Below, piece after piece: positions 35,922 through 45,961 of a stretch of DNA of 64,000 nucleotides. Source of the stretch: Thiohalocapsa sp963695445 (GTDB taxonomy: Bacteria > Pseudomonadota > Gammaproteobacteria > Chromatiales > Chromatiaceae); NCBI GenBank assembly GCA_963695445.1, contig CAVOGV010000012.1, forward strand, positions 1 to 64,000, given 5' to 3'. Both the position numbers and the translations under genes were made by a program. The notes under the pieces were generated by a model, which did not search any database, had not been told where the DNA came from, and saw only the letters and a program-made list of their open reading frames with translations. The stretch's first letter is position 1. Each line of letters starts with the position of its first letter.

Positions 35922-38579
35922 ATGGCCAACAAGCCCGACATCGACCCACAAGAGACGCAGGAGTGGCTCGACTCCCTGGATGCCGTGCTCGAAAACGAGG
36001 GCGTCGAACGCGCCCATTATCTACTCGAACGCCTGATCGACAAGGCCCGCCGCTCGGGGGCACATCTGCCCTACAGCGCCAACACCGCCTACGTCAACAC
36101 CATCCCGGTGCAGCAGCAGGAACGATTTCCGGGCGACCGCGCCATGGAACGCCGCATCCGCTCTTTTGTCCGCTGGAACGCGATGGCGATGGTGGTGCAG
36201 GCCAACCGGCTGTCTACGGAACTCGGCGGGCACATTTCTTCGTTTGCATCCTCTGCCACGTTATTCGACGTTGGCTACAATCATTTTTATCGGGCCCGAA
36301 GCAAAGACCACGGTGGCGATCTGGTGTTCATCCAGGGCCACTCCGCGCCCGGCATCTACGCCCGGGCGTTCTTGGAAGGGCGTCTTAGCGAGGAACAACT
36401 TTACAACTTCCGGCAGGAGGTCGACGGCAACGGCCTGTCGTCCTATCCGCACCCGTGGCTGATGCCCGGCTTCTGGCAGTTCCCGACTGTTTCCATGGGG
36501 CTCGGGCCGATCATGGCCATCTACCAGGCGCGCTTCATGCGCTATCTGAACGACCGTGGCGTAGTCAACACGGAGGGCCGCAAGGTCTGGGCCTTCCTCG
36601 GCGACGGCGAGATGGACGAGCCGGAATCCCTCGGAGCCATTTCGCTGGCGGCGCGCGAGCGGCTCGATAATCTGGTGTTCGTGGTCAACTGCAACCTGCA
36701 GCGGCTCGACGGTCCGGTGCGCGGCAACGGCAAGATCATCCAGGAACTCGAAGCCGTGTTCCGCGGTTCCGGCTGGAACGTCATCAAGGTCATCTGGGGC
36801 AGCTATTGGGATCCGCTGCTGGCCCGCGACAACAACGGGCTGCTGCTCAAGCGCATGGAGGAGTGCGTTGACGGCGACTACCAGGCCTACAAGGCCAAGG
36901 GCGGCGCCTATACCCGCGAGCACTTCTTCGGCAAGTATCCGGAGCTGGCGGAGATGGTCGCCAATCTCACCGATGAGGACATCTGGCGCCTGAATCGCGG
37001 CGGCCATGACCCCATTAAGGTCTATGCCGCCTACGCCGCGGCCATGCGCGCCAACGGCAAGCCGACGGTGATCCTGGCCAAGACCGTTAAAGGTTACGGC
37101 ATGGGGGAAGCCGGCGAGGGCATGAACATTACGCACTCGCAGAAAAAAATGGGGGAGGCCAGCCTGAAGGCCTTCCGCGACCGCTTCAATATCCCGATCT
37201 CTGACGACCAGATCGGCGCCGCTCCGTTCTACAAGCCACCGCCGGACAGCGAGGAGATGAAGTACCTGCAAGAGCGTCGCGAGACCCTCGGTGGCCCCCT
37301 GCCCGCCCGCCGCGATACGGCGCCGGCGCTGACGGTACCCACGCTGGACGCATTCGGATCGCTGCTAGAGGCGAGCGGGGATCGAGAGATGTCCACCACC
37401 ATGGCATTGGTGCGGATGATGACCGTGATCTTGCGCGACAAAGAGATCGGCAAATTCGTCGTCCCCATCGTGCCGGACGAGGCGCGCACCTTCGGCATGG
37501 AGGGCATGTTCCGTCAACTCGGCATCTACTCCTCCGTCGGCCAGCTCTACGAGCCGATGGATGCCGACCAGGTCATGTACTACCGCGAGGACAAAAAGGG
37601 CCAGATCCTACAAGAAGGCATCAACGAGGCCGGCGCCATGTCCTCGTGGATCGCTGCCGCCACCGCCTACGCCAATCATGGCCAGGCGATGATCCCGTTC
37701 TACATCTACTATTCGATGTTCGGCTTCCAGCGCATCGGCGACCTGGCCTGGGCCGCGGGCGACATGCAGGCGCGCGGCTTCCTGATCGGCGGCACCGCCG
37801 GGCGCACCACGCTCGCCGGCGAGGGCCTGCAGCACCAGGATGGCCACAGCCATCTGCTGGCCTCCACCATCCCCAACTGCGTCAGCTATGACCCGGCCTA
37901 CGCCTACGAGTTGGCCGTGATCGTGCAAGACGGCATGCGCCGCATGTACCAGGAGAAGCAGAACTGCTTCTACTACGTTACGGTGATGAACGAGAATTAC
38001 CCCCAGCCGGCGATGCCCGACGGTGTCGAAGACGGCATCAAGCGCGGCATCTACCGGCTGCACGTCGGTAGCTCGGATCACGAACCGCGGGTACAACTCC
38101 TGGGCAGCGGCACCATCCTGCGCGAAGTGCTCGCCGCGGGGGAGCTACTGGAGCGCGACTTCGGCGTCGCCGCCGATGTCTGGAGCGTGACCAGCTTCAA
38201 CGAGCTCCGTCGCGACGGCATCGACGTCGAGCGCTGGAACATGCTGCATCCGGATGAGGAGCCGCGCCAGGCCTATGTCAGCGCGCAGTTGGCGGACAGC
38301 ACCGGCCCCATCGTTGCGGCCACCGACTACATCCGCACCCACGCCGACCAGATCCGGCCCTATCTGTCGCGGCGCTATAGCGTACTCGGCACCGACGGCT
38401 ATGGCCGTAGCGACATGCGCAGTCAGTTGCGCAAGTTCTTCGAGGTCAACCGCTGGTACGTCGTCGTCGCGGCCCTGAGCGCCCTGGCGGACGAGGGCCT
38501 GGTGGAGCGCTCGCGCGTGCGCGAGGCCATCGAGAAATACCGCATCGACCCGGACAAGCCAAACCCGGTGACGCAATGA
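35922..38579 (+). CDS. aceE: Pyruvate dehydrogenase E1 component, homodimeric
   Basis: 885 residues from ATG 35922 (AGGA 6 bases upstream; MANKPDIDPQETQEWLDSLD is the family start). RRIRSFVRWNAMAMVVQANR, GHISSFASSATLFDVGYNHF and FIQGHSAPGIYARAFLEGRL are classic AceE. The thiamine diphosphate motif is WAFLGDGEMDEPESLG with the closing Asn-containing part VFVVNCNLQRLDGPVRGNG. LQHQDGHSHLLASTIPNC and the C-terminal MRSQLRKFFEVNRWYVVVAA complete it. It decarboxylates pyruvate and acetylates the E2 lipoyl group. First gene of the aceE-aceF-nucleotidase-lpdA cluster; intact, in contrast to many neighbours. Confidence 0.95.
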   Translation: MANKPDIDPQETQEWLDSLDAVLENEGVERAHYLLERLIDKARRSGAHLPYSANTAYVNTIPVQQQERFPGDRAMERRIRSFVRWNAMAMVVQANRLSTELGGHISSFASSATLFDVGYNHFYRARSKDHGGDLVFIQGHSAPGIYARAFLEGRLSEEQLYNFRQEVDGNGLSSYPHPWLMPGFWQFPTVSMGLGPIMAIYQARFMRYLNDRGVVNTEGRKVWAFLGDGEMDEPESLGAISLAARERLDNLVFVVNCNLQRLDGPVRGNGKIIQELEAVFRGSGWNVIKVIWGSYWDPLLARDNNGLLLKRMEECVDGDYQAYKAKGGAYTREHFFGKYPELAEMVANLTDEDIWRLNRGGHDPIKVYAAYAAAMRANGKPTVILAKTVKGYGMGEAGEGMNITHSQKKMGEASLKAFRDRFNIPISDDQIGAAPFYKPPPDSEEMKYLQERRETLGGPLPARRDTAPALTVPTLDAFGSLLEASGDREMSTTMALVRMMTVILRDKEIGKFVVPIVPDEARTFGMEGMFRQLGIYSSVGQLYEPMDADQVMYYREDKKGQILQEGINEAGAMSSWIAAATAYANHGQAMIPFYIYYSMFGFQRIGDLAWAAGDMQARGFLIGGTAGRTTLAGEGLQHQDGHSHLLASTIPNCVSYDPAYAYELAVIVQDGMRRMYQEKQNCFYYVTVMNENYPQPAMPDGVEDGIKRGIYRLHVGSSDHEPRVQLLGSGTILREVLAAGELLERDFGVAADVWSVTSFNELRRDGIDVERWNMLHPDEEPRQAYVSAQLADSTGPIVAATDYIRTHADQIRPYLSRRYSVLGTDGYGRSDMRSQLRKFFEVNRWYVVVAALSALADEGLVERSRVREAIEKYRIDPDKPNPVTQ

Positions 38580-38606
38580 TCAGGCGGCTCCCGACAACTG
38601 ATACCG

Positions 38607-38690
38607 CAACCCGGCACCCAACCCGGAATCCAGCCCGCAACCCAATCGGGCAGCTAGCTCGGAACCCAGTCTGGAATCAGGCGCAGGAGA
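38607..38690. repeat. Degenerate short direct repeats between aceE and aceF
   Basis: CAACCCGG occurs at 38607-38614 and again at 38619-38626, followed by related pieces (AGCCCGCAACCCAA, TCGGAACCCAG). A loosely repeated 12-base unit fills most of the 118-base gap. A similar GAACCCAGC piece precedes aceE. Function unknown; may be a remnant of linker-like coding or an mRNA feature. Confidence 0.3.
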
Positions 38691-38697
38691 CCGCGAC

Positions 38698-40392
38698 GTG
38701 GCAACCGTAGAAGACGTTCTGCTTCCCGACATCGGTGATTTCTCCGAGGTCGAGGTCATCGAGATCCTGGTAGCACCCGGCGATCGCATTGAGCCCGAGC
38801 AATCGCTGCTGACGCTCGAAAGCGACAAGGCCAGCATGGAGATCCCGTCGCCGATCGCCGGCACGGTGCAGTCGATCCAGGTCGCTGTTGGCGACAAGAT
38901 CAGCCAGGGATCGCTGCTCGCCACAATCGAGACCAATGGGGGCGCCGCGGAGACCGCATCGAGAGACAACGCCAGCCCGCAAGCCGAGCCCTCACCGGTG
39001 CCTGAGTCGACAACACCGCCCGCACCGAAACCCTCAGCTGGGCCGGCACAGCCGGCAGCCGCCGCGCCAACAGAGATCGCGGTGCGTCTCCCGGATATTG
39101 GCGACTTCGCCGATATCCCGATCATCGAGGTCCTGGTCGGCCCCGGCGACAGCGTCGATGTGGACCAGTCCATACTGACGCTGGAAAGCGACAAGGCGAC
39201 CATGGAGATCCCCTGCCCCGCGGCTGGCACGGTGCAATCCGTCGCGGTCACGGTTGGCGACAAACTGAATCAGGGCGATCTGGTGCTGACGCTGCTCGGT
39301 ACAGCGGATAGCGGGAGCGACGCTGTCGATGCCGACAGCTCGGCGGAAGAGCTCGAGGCTCCCCAGGCACCGGCGGCGACGCCCAAGCCCGAGGCGGCGG
39401 TGCGGGCCCCCGGTGATGCCGAGCAGCGCAAGGCGCCGGTGCTGCCGCGACCAGCGGACATGGTCGCCATCGCCCCTGGGCGCACGCCGCATGCCAGCCC
39501 CGCGGTGCGCCGCTTCGCGCGCGAACTCGGCGTCGACCTGGGCCAGGTCAAAGGCAGCGGGCGCAAGGGGCGCATCGTCAAAGACGACGTACAGGCCTAC
39601 GTCAAGCAGATGCTCAGCGCGGGTGCGGCACCGCCAGCGGCGGCCGGCCTACCGTTCCAGCTGCCGGCGGCGCCGGCGGTCGACTTCGCCAAGTTCGGCG
39701 AAGTGGAGACACAGCCGCTGTCGCGCATCAAGCGCATCAGCGGCGCGCACCTGCACCGCTGCTGGCTGTCGGTGCCGCACGTTACGCAGTTCGACGAGGC
39801 GGATATTACCGAGCTGGAGGCCTTCCGCAAGGGACAGAAAGCGGCGGCGGAAAAGGCCGGCGTCAAGCTCACCTTCATGCCATTCCTACTCAAGGCGGTG
39901 GCCGGGGCGCTGGCGCAGATGCCGAACCTGCGCGCGTCGCTGGCGGCGGATGGCGAGAATCTCATCGTCAAACACTACATCCACATTGGGGTCGCGGTGG
40001 ATACGCCAAACGGCCTGGTGGTCCCGGTGCTGCGCGATGTCGACAAAAAGGGCATCTTCGACCTCGCTGGCGAACTCATGACCATCAGCGCTAAGGCCCG
40101 TGACGGCAAGCTGCTGCCCGGGGACATGCAGGGCGGCGTTTTTTCCATCTCCAGCCTCGGCGGCATTGGCGGGACCGCGTTCACACCCATCGTCAACGCG
40201 CCAGAGGTGGCTATTCTCGGCGTCTCGCGCTCGGAGATGAAGCCCGTGTGGGACGGCGCCGAGTTCCAGCCGCGGATGATGCTGCCGCTGTCGCTGTCCT
40301 ATGACCATCGCGTGGTCGACGGCGCCGAGGGGGTTCGCTTCACGACCCTGCTGTCGAGTCTGCTGGCGGACATTCGGCGTCTGCTGTTGTAA
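38698..40392 (+). CDS. aceF: Dihydrolipoyl acetyltransferase (PDH E2), two lipoyl domains
   Basis: 564 residues from GTG 38698 with AGGAGA upstream. Two lipoyl domains with lipoyl-Lys in LTLESDKASMEIPSP (about residue 43) and LTLESDKATMEIPCP (about residue 165), joined by Ala/Pro-rich linkers. The E1/E3-binding domain is HASPAVRRFARELGVDLGQV, VKGSGRKGRIVKDDVQ. The catalytic domain ends with SYDHRVVDGAEGVRF, containing the active-site His and Asp. Domain order matches AceF with two instead of three lipoyl domains as in E. coli. It transfers acetyl groups to CoA. Confidence 0.95.
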   Translation: MATVEDVLLPDIGDFSEVEVIEILVAPGDRIEPEQSLLTLESDKASMEIPSPIAGTVQSIQVAVGDKISQGSLLATIETNGGAAETASRDNASPQAEPSPVPESTTPPAPKPSAGPAQPAAAAPTEIAVRLPDIGDFADIPIIEVLVGPGDSVDVDQSILTLESDKATMEIPCPAAGTVQSVAVTVGDKLNQGDLVLTLLGTADSGSDAVDADSSAEELEAPQAPAATPKPEAAVRAPGDAEQRKAPVLPRPADMVAIAPGRTPHASPAVRRFARELGVDLGQVKGSGRKGRIVKDDVQAYVKQMLSAGAAPPAAAGLPFQLPAAPAVDFAKFGEVETQPLSRIKRISGAHLHRCWLSVPHVTQFDEADITELEAFRKGQKAAAEKAGVKLTFMPFLLKAVAGALAQMPNLRASLAADGENLIVKHYIHIGVAVDTPNGLVVPVLRDVDKKGIFDLAGELMTISAKARDGKLLPGDMQGGVFSISSLGGIGGTAFTPIVNAPEVAILGVSRSEMKPVWDGAEFQPRMMLPLSLSYDHRVVDGAEGVRFTTLLSSLLADIRRLLL

Positions 40393-40583
40393 TTGCACAG
40401 AACACCCTGGGTACGCCGGATTTATCCGGCGCCAGCGAACGGGCAACCATCGTCTCCCGTGCAAGCGCGCTCCGGGGACTACCGTTTGCGACCTCCGGGC
40501 TCCCTCAAGTCGTTATCGCTGAACGATTTTAGGCCAGCAGCGTCCAGTTCGATGTCCATGCTTCCCGCCGCTATGAACTCCCG

Positions 40584-42078
40584 ATGACCCGCCTATCGCT
40601 TGCCTGTCTGCTGCTGCTCGCCACCCTGAACACTGGCCTTGCGCGTGCCAGCGAGGGGCTTCCGCTGACCATCCTGCACTTTAACGACTTCCACGGACAG
40701 CTCGATCCGGTGACGGACCCGACAACCGGCCGGCAGCTCGGCGGCATCGCACGACTGGCCGGGCTGGTGCGCTCGATCCGGACCGAGGAGCCGACGCGTC
40801 CCGTGCTGCTGCTGTTCGCCGGGGATCTGCTGCAGGGGACCGTGACCTCGACCGTGTTTCTTGGCTTGCCCGACATCGGCTTCCTGACCGCCATGGGTGT
40901 GGACGCCGCCGTGATGGGCAACCACGAACTCGACTACGGTCAAGCAAGACTTCCGCAAGCTGCTCAACGCCGCCGGCTTTCCGGTGCTCGGCGCCAATGT
41001 CGAGGCTGAACCAACACCCTTCCCGCTGCTGCCCGCCGTGGTGCTTGCGCCTCCCGGCGGGCCGCGAGTCGGAGTCCTCGGCCTGGTCACCGACGAGCTG
41101 ACCACGACGACCCACCCGCGCAACACCGATGGTATTCGCGTGACACCACCGGCGCAGACCGCCGCTGGCTGGGTGCCCTGGTTGCGGGCGCGCGCCGACC
41201 TGGTGGTGGTCCTGTCACACCTGGGCCTGGCGGCAGACCACCGGCTCGCAAGGGACGTGGACGGCATCGATCTGATCATCGGCGGCCACACCCACCGCCT
41301 ACTCAGCAAGCCCGAGAGCGAGCGCGGCGTGCCGATCGTCCAGGCCGGCGAGCGCGGCAAGTATCTCGGCCGGCTGGATCTGATGGTCACGGACGGCGCG
41401 GTGGAGATTCAAGACTATCGGCTGCTCGCCGTCGACGACAGCGTGCCTGAAGACGCCGCGATGGCGGCCGAGGTCGCGGCCTTCGATGCTCGGCTTGCCG
41501 ACGAGATCGAGGTCGTCGTCGGTCGCAGCGCCAGCAAGCTGGACGCCGACCGGACGGTCATCCGCCGCAGCGAGAGCAATTTCGGCGATTGGGTCGGCGA
41601 CCTGGCGCGGGAACTGACCGGCGCCGACGTGGCCCTGTTCAACGGCGGCGGCTTCCGCGCGAGCATCGCCGCCGGCGAGGTGCGCATCCGCGACGTCTAT
41701 CAGGCCTTCCCGTTCGGCAATGAACTCGTCACCGCCGAGGTCTCGGGCGCGGTGCTGCGGCAGGCGCTCGCGCGCTCCGCGTCGCTGGACCCCGAGGACG
41801 ACCCGGGTGCATTCCTACAGGTCTCCGGCCTCCGGCTGGAGATCGCCGACGGCAAGGTCGCATCGGTCCAGGTCGCCGGCCGGCCGCTGGACCCCGCCGC
41901 CAGCTACCGCTTGGTGATACCGGACTTCCTCGCCGCCGGCGGCGACGGTTACGGGATGCTGAAGGACCTGCCGGGCGCCAACGCCACCGGCCGGTTGATT
42001 CTGGACATGGTGCTGGACGCCTTCCGCGGCCAGGAGCGCATTGCCGTCGACACCGATGGGCGTTTGCTGCGGCGTTGA
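40584..42078 (+). CDS. Periplasmic 5'-nucleotidase/metallophosphatase (frameshifted)
   Basis: About 498 residues after one break near 40940. Signal peptide MTRLSLACLLLLATLNTGLA. Metallophosphatase motifs: LTILHFNDFHGQ, FAGDLLQGT, VMGNHELDYGQ, VVLSHLGLAADH, IIGGHTHRLL. The C-terminal 5'-nucleotidase domain has SESNFGDWVGDLARELTGAD, FNGGGFRASIAAGEVRIRDV, YQAFPFGNELV. It hydrolyses nucleotides, or related sulfate/phosphate esters (SoxB is a family member, but its Asn/Cys pattern is not argued here). Located between aceF and lpdA, an odd place for a periplasmic enzyme. The frameshift lies right after GNHELDYG and is probably an indel error. Confidence 0.8.
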
Positions 42079-42295
42079 TGGCCGGTGCGGTAAGGCCATG
42101 CGGCGGATGGATTGATCACAGCAAACAACAACAGCGACGGTATGACACGGCCAACCCGGGATGCGGGATGCCTTGGCAATCGGGGCCGCTGTGAGAGACT
42201 ATTGCGCTTGGAAGGGACAACCGGAGCGCCAGCCGAACCATGACGCCGGCAATCAACCACGTTCATCTGCAATCAACCACTCGTTCGGGGGAACA

Positions 42296-43726
42296 ATGAG
42301 CGATACCGCTCCAAGCAAAGAGATCCGTGCACAAGTCGTCGTCCTGGGTGCCGGACCCGGCGGCTACACCGCCGCCTTTCGCGCCGCCGATCTTGGCCTG
42401 CGGGTGGTTCTGATCGAGCGCTACCCCGCCCTCGGCGGTGTCTGCCTCAACGTTGGCTGCATCCCATCGAAGGCGCTGCTGCACACCGCGGCCATCATCG
42501 AAGAGGCCAAGACCATGGGCACCATGGGGGTCACCTTCGCACCGCCGCAGATCGACTTGGACAAGATGCGCGCTGGCAAGGACAAGGTGGTGAAGAAGCT
42601 CACTGGCGGACTCGCCGCGCTTGCCAAACAGCGCAAGGTCGAGATCGTGCAAGGCATCGGCCGCTTCGAGGCACCCAACCGCATCGGTGTCGACGTCCGC
42701 GACGGCAAGGTGTCGGTCACGTTCGATCACTGCATCATCGCCTGCGGCTCCAGCCCGGTGCGTATCCCTGGTTTCCCCCACGACGACCCCCGCGTCATCG
42801 ATTCAACCGGCGCGCTAGAGATCGATGGCATCCCTGAGCGCATGCTGGTGGTGGGTGGCGGCATCATCGGCCTGGAGATGGCAAGCGTCTACAGCGCCCT
42901 GGGCGCGAAGATCGACGTCGTCGAACTGCAGAACCAGCTGATGCCAGGTGCCGATCCGGACCTGGTGCGGGCCTTCGAGAAAGTCGTCAAGAAGCGCTAC
43001 GACAAGATCATGCTCGAGACCAAGGTCGCCAGCATGGACGCGACATCAGACGGCATCAAGGTCGTGTTCGACGGCAAACACGCCGGCGAGGCAAGCTACG
43101 ACAAGGTGTTGGTGGCGGTGGGTCGCCGGCCTAACGGCAAGCTCATCAACGCGGAGACGGCGGGCGTCAAGGTGGACGAGCGCGGCTTCATCCCGGTGGA
43201 TCAGCACATGCGCACCAACGTGCCCAACATCTTCGCCATCGGCGACGTGGTCGGTAATCCAATGTTGGCGCACAAGGCAACCCATGAGGGGAAAGTGGCC
43301 GCCGAGGTCATTGCCGGGGAACCTGCCCTGTTCGATCCGCTGACCATCCCGTCCGTGGCCTACACCGATCCCGAGGTCGCTTGGATGGGCCTGACCGAGA
43401 CCGAAGCAAAGGCCAACGACATTGCCTATGAAAAGGGCGTATTCCCCTGGGCCGCCAGCGGTCGCGCCCTCGGCATCCATCGCGACGAGGGCCTGACCAA
43501 GCTGCTGTTCGATCCGGAGACCAAGCGCATCCTCGGCGCCGGTATCGTCGGACCCAACGCCGGCGAACTCATCGGCGAGACCGTGCTGGCATTGGAAATG
43601 GGTGCGGACATGGAGGACATCGGGATGACCATCCACCCCCACCCGACGCTAAACGAGACCATCTGCTTCGCCGCCGAGATGGCGCATGGGTCCATCACGG
43701 ATCTGATAGCGCCGAAAAAGGGCTGA
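42296..43726 (+). CDS. lpdA: Dihydrolipoyl dehydrogenase (E3)
   Basis: 476 residues from ATG 42296 (GGGGG upstream). FAD site VVVLGAGPGGYTAAFRAADL, redox disulfide GGVCLNVGCIPSKALLH, NAD site MLVVGGGIIGLEMASVYSAL, FAD tail FAIGDVVGNPMLAHKATHEG, and active-site His-Glu in MTIHPHPTLNETICFAAEM. Both redox cysteines are present, distinguishing it from sthA. It regenerates lipoate for AceEF. A short direct repeat (AATCAACCAC twice) lies just before it. Confidence 0.95.
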   Translation: MSDTAPSKEIRAQVVVLGAGPGGYTAAFRAADLGLRVVLIERYPALGGVCLNVGCIPSKALLHTAAIIEEAKTMGTMGVTFAPPQIDLDKMRAGKDKVVKKLTGGLAALAKQRKVEIVQGIGRFEAPNRIGVDVRDGKVSVTFDHCIIACGSSPVRIPGFPHDDPRVIDSTGALEIDGIPERMLVVGGGIIGLEMASVYSALGAKIDVVELQNQLMPGADPDLVRAFEKVVKKRYDKIMLETKVASMDATSDGIKVVFDGKHAGEASYDKVLVAVGRRPNGKLINAETAGVKVDERGFIPVDQHMRTNVPNIFAIGDVVGNPMLAHKATHEGKVAAEVIAGEPALFDPLTIPSVAYTDPEVAWMGLTETEAKANDIAYEKGVFPWAASGRALGIHRDEGLTKLLFDPETKRILGAGIVGPNAGELIGETVLALEMGADMEDIGMTIHPHPTLNETICFAAEMAHGSITDLIAPKKG

Positions 43727-44031
43727 CCGGCACCGAAACGGAACCGAGACAGCCTGACCCGACGCATAAACCGAGATGTCAACGCGTCGAATCTGATCGA
43801 GCGGCCCGGGCGCCGGTCAGCGGTCCCGTGAATGCTCGTTCACGATGCCATACCCCGCGTCTCGGTATCCATTGCCCGCTCCGCCATCCCGAAGCTCGGA
43901 TATTCCTGCGCTTAGGGATGTTTGCACACACCCGCGCCATGCGGCAGTACATGGCGACCTTCTCGGCCACATGCAGCCCCGTCGCCTCTCCCGAAACCGG
44001 CGCGAGGCAGGTCAGGCAGGTCGGTGTGCGC
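43727..44031. other. Convergent intergenic region, nothing firm
   Basis: 305 bases between lpdA and the haem-binding gene. A minus-strand frame (LHVAEKVAMYCRMARVCANI) reads protein-like for about 20 residues but has no start signal or family. No terminator with a T-run was found. Confidence 0.4.
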
Positions 44032-44538
44032 TTACATGGCCATTTCCAAATCGTCCTGCACCGCCGCGACGCCGGCCTTGGCGCACTCCTCATCGGTCTC
44101 GCCGGACGGTGCACCGCTTACGCCGACGCCGCCAACCAGTGCGCCGCCGACCTGCACCACCGCGCCGCCGGCGGACATGACCAAAAAGTCGAGTCGGCCG
44201 ATGGGCGTGTCCGCTCGTTCACCGAGCGCCGAGGTATCGGCATTGAAGTTGACCGCCGTGTAGGCCTTCTTGAAGCTGATCGGGACCGTGATCGGCGCCG
44301 CGATGGTGTCACGCAGCTGGGTTTGGATCACGCCGTCGCGGTCGACGACGGTGACGCCGATCTGGATACCCTTCTCGCGGCAGGCGTCGATCGCGCCCTG
44401 GGCGATGCGCTGGGCGGTTTCCAGCGATAGGCGCTTCACCGAAACCATCATCGGATCTTCCGCCAGCACCGGCCTCGCCATCAGCGCCACGACCGCGACC
44501 ATCGGTAGCAAAATTATGACTCGCGACTTCTTGTGCAT
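44032..44538 (-). CDS. Secreted haem-binding protein of the HbpS/GlcG family
   Basis: 168 residues from ATG 44538 (GGAG upstream). Signal peptide MHKKSRVIILLPMVAVVALM cleaved near VLA. The mature part LSLETAQRIAQGAIDACREK, IQIGVTVVDRDGVIQTQLRD, VPISFKKAYTAVNFNADTSA and GALVGGVGVSGAPSGETDEE is the DUF336 (GlcG/HbpS) pattern. Such proteins bind haem or act as extracytoplasmic sensors; the partner here is unknown. The C-terminus KAGVAAVQDDLEMAM is standard. Confidence 0.85.
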   Translation of the reverse strand: MHKKSRVIILLPMVAVVALMARPVLAEDPMMVSVKRLSLETAQRIAQGAIDACREKGIQIGVTVVDRDGVIQTQLRDTIAAPITVPISFKKAYTAVNFNADTSALGERADTPIGRLDFLVMSAGGAVVQVGGALVGGVGVSGAPSGETDEECAKAGVAAVQDDLEMAM

Positions 44539-44653
44539 CCATCGACTCCTGATTGTAAATGTAATCTGTTGATGTAACAGGGGCCTGTTGCGGCCGCTGG
44601 GCTGTGCCCGCTTTCCTAGAAAGTGCGGGGCGGATGGTAGCCTCAACACCCGC

Positions 44654-45886
44654 TCAGCGTGCAGCGTATTTTTCGATGACATAGTCGTCGACCATCTGCT
44701 TGAAACGCTCAGCGATACCCGCTCCCTTCAGCGTCGTGACCTTCTCCCCGTCGACATAGACCGGTGCCGATGGCAGCTCTCCGGTGCCGGGCAGGCTGAT
44801 GCCGATGTTGGCCTGCTTGCTCTCGCCGGGACCGTTCACCACGCAGCCCATCACCGCGACCTGCATGGTCTCGACGCCGGGATAGGTATCGCGCCAGACC
44901 GGCATCTGCTCGCGCAGGTAGTTCTGAATGTCTTCGGCCAGCTCTTGGAACACCGTGCTGGTTGTGCGCCCACAACCGGGGCAGGCCGTTACCATCGGCG
45001 CGAATGAACGCATGCCCATGGTCTGCAGAATCTCCTGGCCGACGATCACCTCGCGCGTGCGCGACTCGCCCGGCGCGGGCGTCAACGAGATGCGGATGGT
45101 GTCGCCGATCCCCTCCTGTAGCAGCACCGACAGGGCTGCTGTGGAGGCGACGATGCCCTTGGAGCCCATGCCCGCCTCGGTCAGGCCCAGATGCAGCGCG
45201 TGGTCACTGCGCTGAGCCAGTGAGCGGTAGACCGCGATCAGGTCCTGCACGCCGCTCATCTTGCACGACAGTAGGATATGGTCGCGCGGCAGGCCCAATT
45301 CCTCCGCCCGCAGTGCACTGCCGACGGCGGACTCGACCATCGCCTCGCGCATGACCACATCGGCGGGCTTGGGCTGTGCGGACTTCGCGTTGGCGTCCAT
45401 CATGCGCACGACCAGGTCGGGGTCGAGGCTACCCCAGTTGACACCGATGCGAACCGGGCGATCGTAGCGGCAGGCGATCTCGATCATGGTCGCGAACTGC
45501 GAGTCGCGCTTCTCGCCGCGCCCGACGTTACCGGGATTGATACGGTACTTGGCCAGGGCCTCGGCGCAGGCCGGATAGTCGCTCAACAGGCGATGCCCGT
45601 TGAAGTGGAAGTCGCCGATCAGCGGCACGTTCACACCGAGCGCGTCGAGGCGGTCGCGGATGTGCGGCACCGCGGCGGCGGCAGATTCGTTGTTCACGGT
45701 GAGCCGCACCAGCTCCGAGCCGGCGCGGGCCAGCTCGACGCATTGCGTCACCGTTGAGTCGATGTCCGCGCTGTCGGTGTTGGTCATCGACTGGATGCGA
45801 ATCGGTTCGTCACCGCCGACGCCGATATCGCCGACACGGACTCGGACGGTCCGATGGCGCTTGATTGGGGATTCACTCATGTTCAT
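44654..45886 (-). CDS. ispG: 4-hydroxy-3-methylbut-2-enyl-diphosphate synthase IspG
   Basis: 410 residues. Starts after MNMSESPIKRHRTVRVRVGD. TIM-barrel signature GGDEPIRIQSMTNTDSADID and NPGNVGRGEKRDSQFATM; the 4Fe-4S ligands are Cys in VTACPGCGRTTSTVFQELA and in AVMGCVVNGPGESKQANIGI, with the conserved Glu. It performs the penultimate step of the MEP isoprenoid pathway, which feeds quinones and, in phototrophs, carotenoids and bacteriochlorophyll tails. Complete frame. Confidence 0.95.
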   Translation of the reverse strand: MNMSESPIKRHRTVRVRVGDIGVGGDEPIRIQSMTNTDSADIDSTVTQCVELARAGSELVRLTVNNESAAAAVPHIRDRLDALGVNVPLIGDFHFNGHRLLSDYPACAEALAKYRINPGNVGRGEKRDSQFATMIEIACRYDRPVRIGVNWGSLDPDLVVRMMDANAKSAQPKPADVVMREAMVESAVGSALRAEELGLPRDHILLSCKMSGVQDLIAVYRSLAQRSDHALHLGLTEAGMGSKGIVASTAALSVLLQEGIGDTIRISLTPAPGESRTREVIVGQEILQTMGMRSFAPMVTACPGCGRTTSTVFQELAEDIQNYLREQMPVWRDTYPGVETMQVAVMGCVVNGPGESKQANIGISLPGTGELPSAPVYVDGEKVTTLKGAGIAERFKQMVDDYVIEKYAAR

Positions 45887-45961
45887 GGAAACCTCAGGGG
45901 TTAGCTTAAGGGTGCGGACGCAAGGTCAACGCCGAACGCGTCCTACCCGTGGCGCTCAAGA

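Noticed and set aside
40414..40431. Hairpin CGCCGGA/TCCGGCG after aceF as a terminator
   Set aside because: Perfect 7-bp stem but no T-run follows, so rho-independent termination is not supported.
43779..44114. Minus-strand gene between lpdA and the haem-binding gene
   Set aside because: Arg/Pro/Ser-rich except for a short protein-like stretch, no start signal, and it overlaps the end of the well-supported HbpS/GlcG-like gene.
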